A stretch of DNA of 64,000 nucleotides from Pterois miles (taxonomy: Eukaryota > Chordata > Actinopteri > Perciformes > Scorpaenidae): assembly GCA_947000775.1 (NCBI GenBank), contig CAMQGK010000638.1, forward strand, positions 25,981,001-26,045,000, written 5' to 3'. How positions within the stretch are numbered: position 1 is the first letter of the stretch; the number at the start of each line of letters is the position of its first letter. The notes under the pieces were generated by a model. The model was not told where the DNA came from, did not search any database, and saw only the letters and a program-made list of their open reading frames with translations. This document shows positions 60,296 to 64,000 of this stretch, in pieces. Both the position numbers and the translations under genes were made by a program.

Positions 60296-60712
60296 GGTTT
60301 GTTAAATAAATAGTAAAGATTACATCTCATCGTGCTGCTGCAGACATGTCTTAGCTAATAATCCTTGTGCCTCAAACCTGGACGAATAACTATCTGCATG
60401 ACTAGACATGAATAGAAGTGAGAAAATGTTGCTGTCAGTGTTTTATTTTTTTTGTTTTTCGGTGAACTGATGGTTTGACACGAAACGCTCCAGCAGTGAT
60501 CACTGTGAGCGCCGTGGGTGTTGGATGCTACCAGCAGCTGGATGGACAGTTTGTTAGTCTCCCACCAGCCTCCCTCCCTCCCTCCCTCCTCTTCCTCTCT
60601 ATGTGCTGAAGAGCACAAACCGAGCAACACCAGCACTGCTGCCCACATCTCCTCTGTCCTCCAGCTCTCTGCTTCATGTTTCCACAGCGAAGGGTTCGAC
60701 TGGGAACACAAT

Positions 60713-60713
<1 letters not shown>

Positions 60714-60780
<67 letters not shown>
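60714..60780. repeat. (CA)n microsatellite
   Basis: About 33 uninterrupted CA units. It produces Thr-His and Val-Cys shadow frames on the two strands. Confidence 0.98.
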
Positions 60781-60783
<3 letters not shown>

Positions 60784-61691
60784 CCGGTTCTCACGACCAA
60801 CAAGCTTTTTCCACATCCTGAACTCTGCTGCCAACACGCAGCAGCTTATTATTTCCTTATTTTGTTATTTTTTTTAACACCCCAATTTTTGATTTTCTTA
60901 CTGGCTTCCTCCTTTCTGGCCAGCTCCCCTCCTCCTCCTCCTCCTCCTCTTCCTCGTCCTCCTCCTCCCTTCATGCCAGGTAGATATTTCCTTTATTTCT
61001 CAGGAAGTATTTGATAGATCATTTTATGAGGAAATGTATCCGCCAGCAGCTCCTGTCGCCACACCACAACAACAGCTAAATAATCTTCCCCAACACATTT
61101 GCACCAAATTGAATCATCATTTGGGAACCTCAATCTCTTGACCTGCCAGTGGCCCTTTCCATTTCACAAAAAAAGGCTTTTTTTTTTAAAAAAAAAAGAA
61201 AAAAAAATGCAAATATTATCCTCCAATGTTTGGAGCAACATCTGGAAGAGAGACCATCTTTATATTTTGTGTTTGTTGGATTTATTGTAGTCGTATTATT
61301 TGGGGAAAGCGTTTTAAAATCCAGAGGAGAACGAGGACCCCTGTTCTTTTTTTTAAAGAGCAGTAACTTCTCAAGAGGAGTGTGGGGTGTTTTTATAGCC
61401 AAGCAGACAGACAGACTACACGTATTCACTTGACTGACAGTCCTGCTTTTAACCTTTTTTTTTTGTTTGTTTACTTTTTTGACAAGTGGAAGGGATGAGA
61501 GGTCAATCCGAGAGCCGAAATGTGAATCTCTCTCTGCCCCTTGACGAAACTGTTGTATAGACTCTCATTCTTCAAACCTCTCCTTGTTTTTGTTTTTTTT
61601 TTGTTTTTGTTTTTTGTTGTTGTCGTCAGACAGCATGGAATAATGACACTTGCAAAGTGGCGCTGAAAAAGTAAATAATGACATAACCATG

Positions 61692-61718
61692 AATAAAGGA
61701 TTGTAAAATATTAATAAA
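61692..61718 (+). terminator. Candidate distal poly(A) signals for cnot3
   Basis: Two AATAAA hexamers (61,692 and 61,713) 21 bp apart, downstream of a T-rich region. The closely spaced pair is a plausible transcript end. Confidence 0.45.
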
Positions 61719-61925
61719 AGAAGTACTTTTCAGAAAACTGCACTGGTGTAGTGGTTTGTGGTCAGTCTGAAATATGTTCATATTAATATCAAGTTTCTAG
61801 ATTAAATTACACACAAGAGTCACCTGAAGGCATCACATTCAAGGTATTTGTGTCCTAAGAGCTGTGAAAAGTTATTAATACAGCACAAAACTTTGGTATA
61901 TATTATGCTGTATTTTTTATATTTA

Positions 61926-62005
61926 TACTCACACACACACGCGCATATATATATATATACACACACACATATACATATACAGTATATATACAATATATAT
62001 GTATC
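61926..62005. repeat. Compound CA/TA microsatellite
   Basis: Alternating (CA)n, (TA)n, (CA)n and imperfect TATACA units beyond the presumed cnot3 end. Confidence 0.85.
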
Positions 62006-62064
62006 TGTTTAGTCATGCAATTCCTTCAGTCCCTGTTTTTCTGGTGTGAATGTAAAATCTTTAT

Positions 62065-62412
62065 TAGTGTTGGGCAATATGGTCAAAATCTGTCACGATA
62101 AAGGTCATTTCATATCACGATGATTATATGTATATAACAATATAGCGTGGTTTCTTGTAAATCAATCAATAGTCAATCAATAATATATAGGTAAAGACTT
62201 TCTGTAAACTCCTGTGTGAATGAAATACTTGGCAAATGGGAAGTACTGAGTATGTTCTCATACTAAGAACCTGCATGCACAATGAACATCAAGGTTTAAG
62301 TGAAATAAATATAACCTACAGCACGATAGAAACAACAGAAAAATATATATGATAGACATTTTTTTTATGGTTTTGATGATATACAAAATATCGTTATATT
62401 GCCAAGCCTTAA
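62065..62412. mobile_element. MITE with GTTGGGCAATAT / ATATTGCCAAGCC ends
   Basis: The left end 'agtgttgggcaatatggtca' and the right end 'atcgttatattgccaagcct' are imperfect inverted repeats. Structure and sequence recall the inner element at 31,244-31,624 (gggctgagcaa / tatcgcccagcc). No ORF. Confidence 0.65.
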
Positions 62413-63198
62413 TCTCAATGAACAAAATATCTTCAGATGTAAACTAAATAAACTCAAGAGCAAGTACGCCAGTATGGTATTGATTAAATGTGCTTTGTTA
62501 CTTTCCACCAGTAAATAACGGTCATTTTGTGCTACACAGAAATTAAAACTGTACGTAATCTAACTTTAATTTCAGTCATTTTCTTCAGGGCAACACAGTT
62601 TTGTTGGAAAATCCTGATTCATAAATCACTGTGTCGACGTTTTTATCCCACTGTGACCTCCATCAGAGGAGACACAGATCTGATCTCAGACCAGCAACAG
62701 CTCTCAAAAACAGGCGATAACGGTGCTGCTGCTGCTCCGGCGCTGAAACCTTCTACAGCAGCTGCAGCAGCACATTACAGCTGCGCCTGTCACTTCACTG
62801 GTGAGCAGCATGTAGTTATACTGTACCTGTCACACTGTAAGTGTGGCTGCATTATGTGGCGCTGTATGGAACAATAAAGCTTTAATGAAGCTTTAGTGGG
62901 AGAAGGAGGGAACGTACCACTTGTTCTCAGCGAAACACATTAGAGCTGTTTGGTTCAACGTGCTTTTATTCATGTTGCCTCCATCTTTGTTGCACACTTG
63001 TTCATTTCTGCACCCACATGACATAGTATTTTATGTTTTATTTACATGTACTTAAACATTGTACAATTTGATTTGACTTTTACCAGAGTATTTCAATTTT
63101 GTGTAACTTTATGCTTTTGCTCCACTTTTGTGGACAATAACGTTGTACTCTCTTCTCTTCTATCTGTTCCCTTTACTTTGTATTTGTTTAGTGGATTT

Positions 63199-63857
63199 CC
63201 GATCAGCCATAACATTATGACCACCTGCCTAATATTGAGTAGGTCCAGCACATCACAAAGACGCTTGATTGGATTGAGATCTGGAGACTCTGGAGGCCAA
63301 GTCAACAACACTTTGTGTTCCTCAAACCCTTCTTGAACCATTTTTGCAGTTTGCACTCTGCCTCCGCTGACTTGCCTTCTTCCCATAGTGCATCCTGGTG
63401 CCATGTCTTCTCCAGGTAAACTACGCACCCAGCCTTCCACAGTTTAAAAAGATCATCAGACCAGCACACCTTCTTCCTTTGCATTGGACAACATCATCAT
63501 GCATCAGTGAGCCTTGGCTGCCCATGACTGTGTTCACCGGTTCACCGGTTTTCCTTCCTTGGACCACTTCTGGTAGGTCCTGACCACTGCAGACCGGGAA
63601 CATCCCACAAGAGCTGCAGTTCTAGAGATGCTCTGACCCAGTCGTCTAGCCATCACAATGTGGTCCTTGTCAAAGCTCGCTCTCATCCTTGCGCTGCCCA
63701 GTTTTTCTGCTTCCAACACGTCAGCGTTAAGGACAAAATGTTCACTTGCTGCCTAATATATCCCACCGACTGCCAGGTGACACCGTAACAAGATAATCAA
63801 TGGTATTCAGTTCAGTCAATATCAGTGGTCATAATGTTGTTAATATGGCTGATCAGT
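63199..63857 (-). mobile_element. Internally deleted Tc1-like transposon
   Basis: The left end 'ccgatcagccataacattat' then 'gaccacctgcc' and the right end 'cagtggtcataatgttgtta' then 'atatggctgatc' are inverted repeats. The right copy has a 6-bp insertion. The element is about 660 bp, roughly half the size of a full Tc1, so much of the transposase is gone. Confidence 0.85.
63240..63719 (-). pseudogene. Tc1-like transposase relic
   Basis: On the minus strand the N-terminus is readable (MARRLGQSISRTAALVGCSR then SAVVRTYQKWSKEG), a classic Tc1 helix-turn-helix. After a frame change come HHDDVVQC-like and RHGTRMHYG-like scraps, then WPPESPDLNPI, the third catalytic block with its Glu lost (IKRL instead of IEHL). 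At least one frameshift and a large central deletion remove the first two catalytic residues. Dead copy, unlike the intact one at 42,829. Confidence 0.8.
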
Positions 63858-64000
63858 AATAGTTATGGACCCAGCATTATATAAAGTCATAATCAGCAAA
63901 TCATGAACTTGCACCTGTTACAATATTAAAATATGCAGTACAGTAAATGTACTTATACTGTATGTATGCATTAATAATGTAACACTCACTGACTACTTGT

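Larger units (their letters stand above)
56696..61735 (+). other. cnot3: cnot3 3' untranslated region (extent inferred)
   Basis: From the TGA at 56,693-56,695 there is no further splice-supported coding sequence. The stretch contains two foldback elements, a CA repeat, a TCC-rich segment (about 60,930-60,970) and AATAAA at 58,833, 61,692 and 61,713. The 56,700-57,100 part is pyrimidine- and CpG-richer than the rest. Whether the transcript ends at 58.8 kb or 61.7 kb needs RNA data; the later pair of signals is my preferred end. Confidence 0.45.

Noticed and set aside
60355..60877. Several 70-160-codon frames on both strands
   Set aside because: They owe their length to the (CA)n tract, which has no stops in most frames.
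62527..62877. 116-codon plus-strand frame with an Ala-rich segment
   Set aside because: No family motif, no splice or promoter context; the Ala run comes from short GCT/GCA repeats.

Overview
This window is vertebrate nuclear DNA from a ray-finned fish, most likely a percomorph teleost. Three spliced protein-coding genes with vertebrate gene structure can be read exon by exon. The rest is packed with the short dispersed DNA transposons, Tc1 elements, LINE tails and simple repeats typical of teleost genomes. There are no operons, no CRISPR arrays and no bacterial or viral genes. Species and chromosome cannot be told from the sequence alone.

Layout: 1-6.5 kb is intergenic, made of repeat remnants and microsatellites. 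tmem238 lies on the minus strand (CDS 8609 down to 6791, two coding exons, 105 aa; its intron carries a 55-bp minisatellite). It is head-to-head with ccdc106 on the plus strand (CDS 9832-15383, seven exons, 347 aa), and the two share a GC-rich upstream region around 9.45-9.8 kb. After a 2.4 kb spacer comes cnot3 (noncoding exon 1 ending at 18857; CDS 21538-56695, 18 coding exons, 936 aa; long 3' UTR probably ending near 61.7 kb). The last 2.3 kb is intergenic and holds a deleted Tc1-like element.

The genes are not a pathway. cnot3 encodes a core scaffold subunit of the CCR4-NOT mRNA deadenylase. ccdc106 encodes a nuclear coiled-coil protein whose human counterpart binds p53. tmem238 encodes a tiny two-helix membrane protein. 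As I recall, the human versions of all three lie on 19q13.4, so the linkage is old.

The most notable items are: an intact, apparently young Tc1 transposon with about 255-bp inverted repeats and an uninterrupted DD34E transposase inside cnot3 intron 9; two loci 27 kb apart carrying related minisatellites inside what looks like the same hAT-like element; a LINE fragment running almost to the 3' splice site of the last ccdc106 exon; a greatly expanded Ser/Gly-rich Cnot3 linker encoded by one 1006-bp exon; and several foldback or nested miniature transposons. I found nothing that I would call a new biological system.
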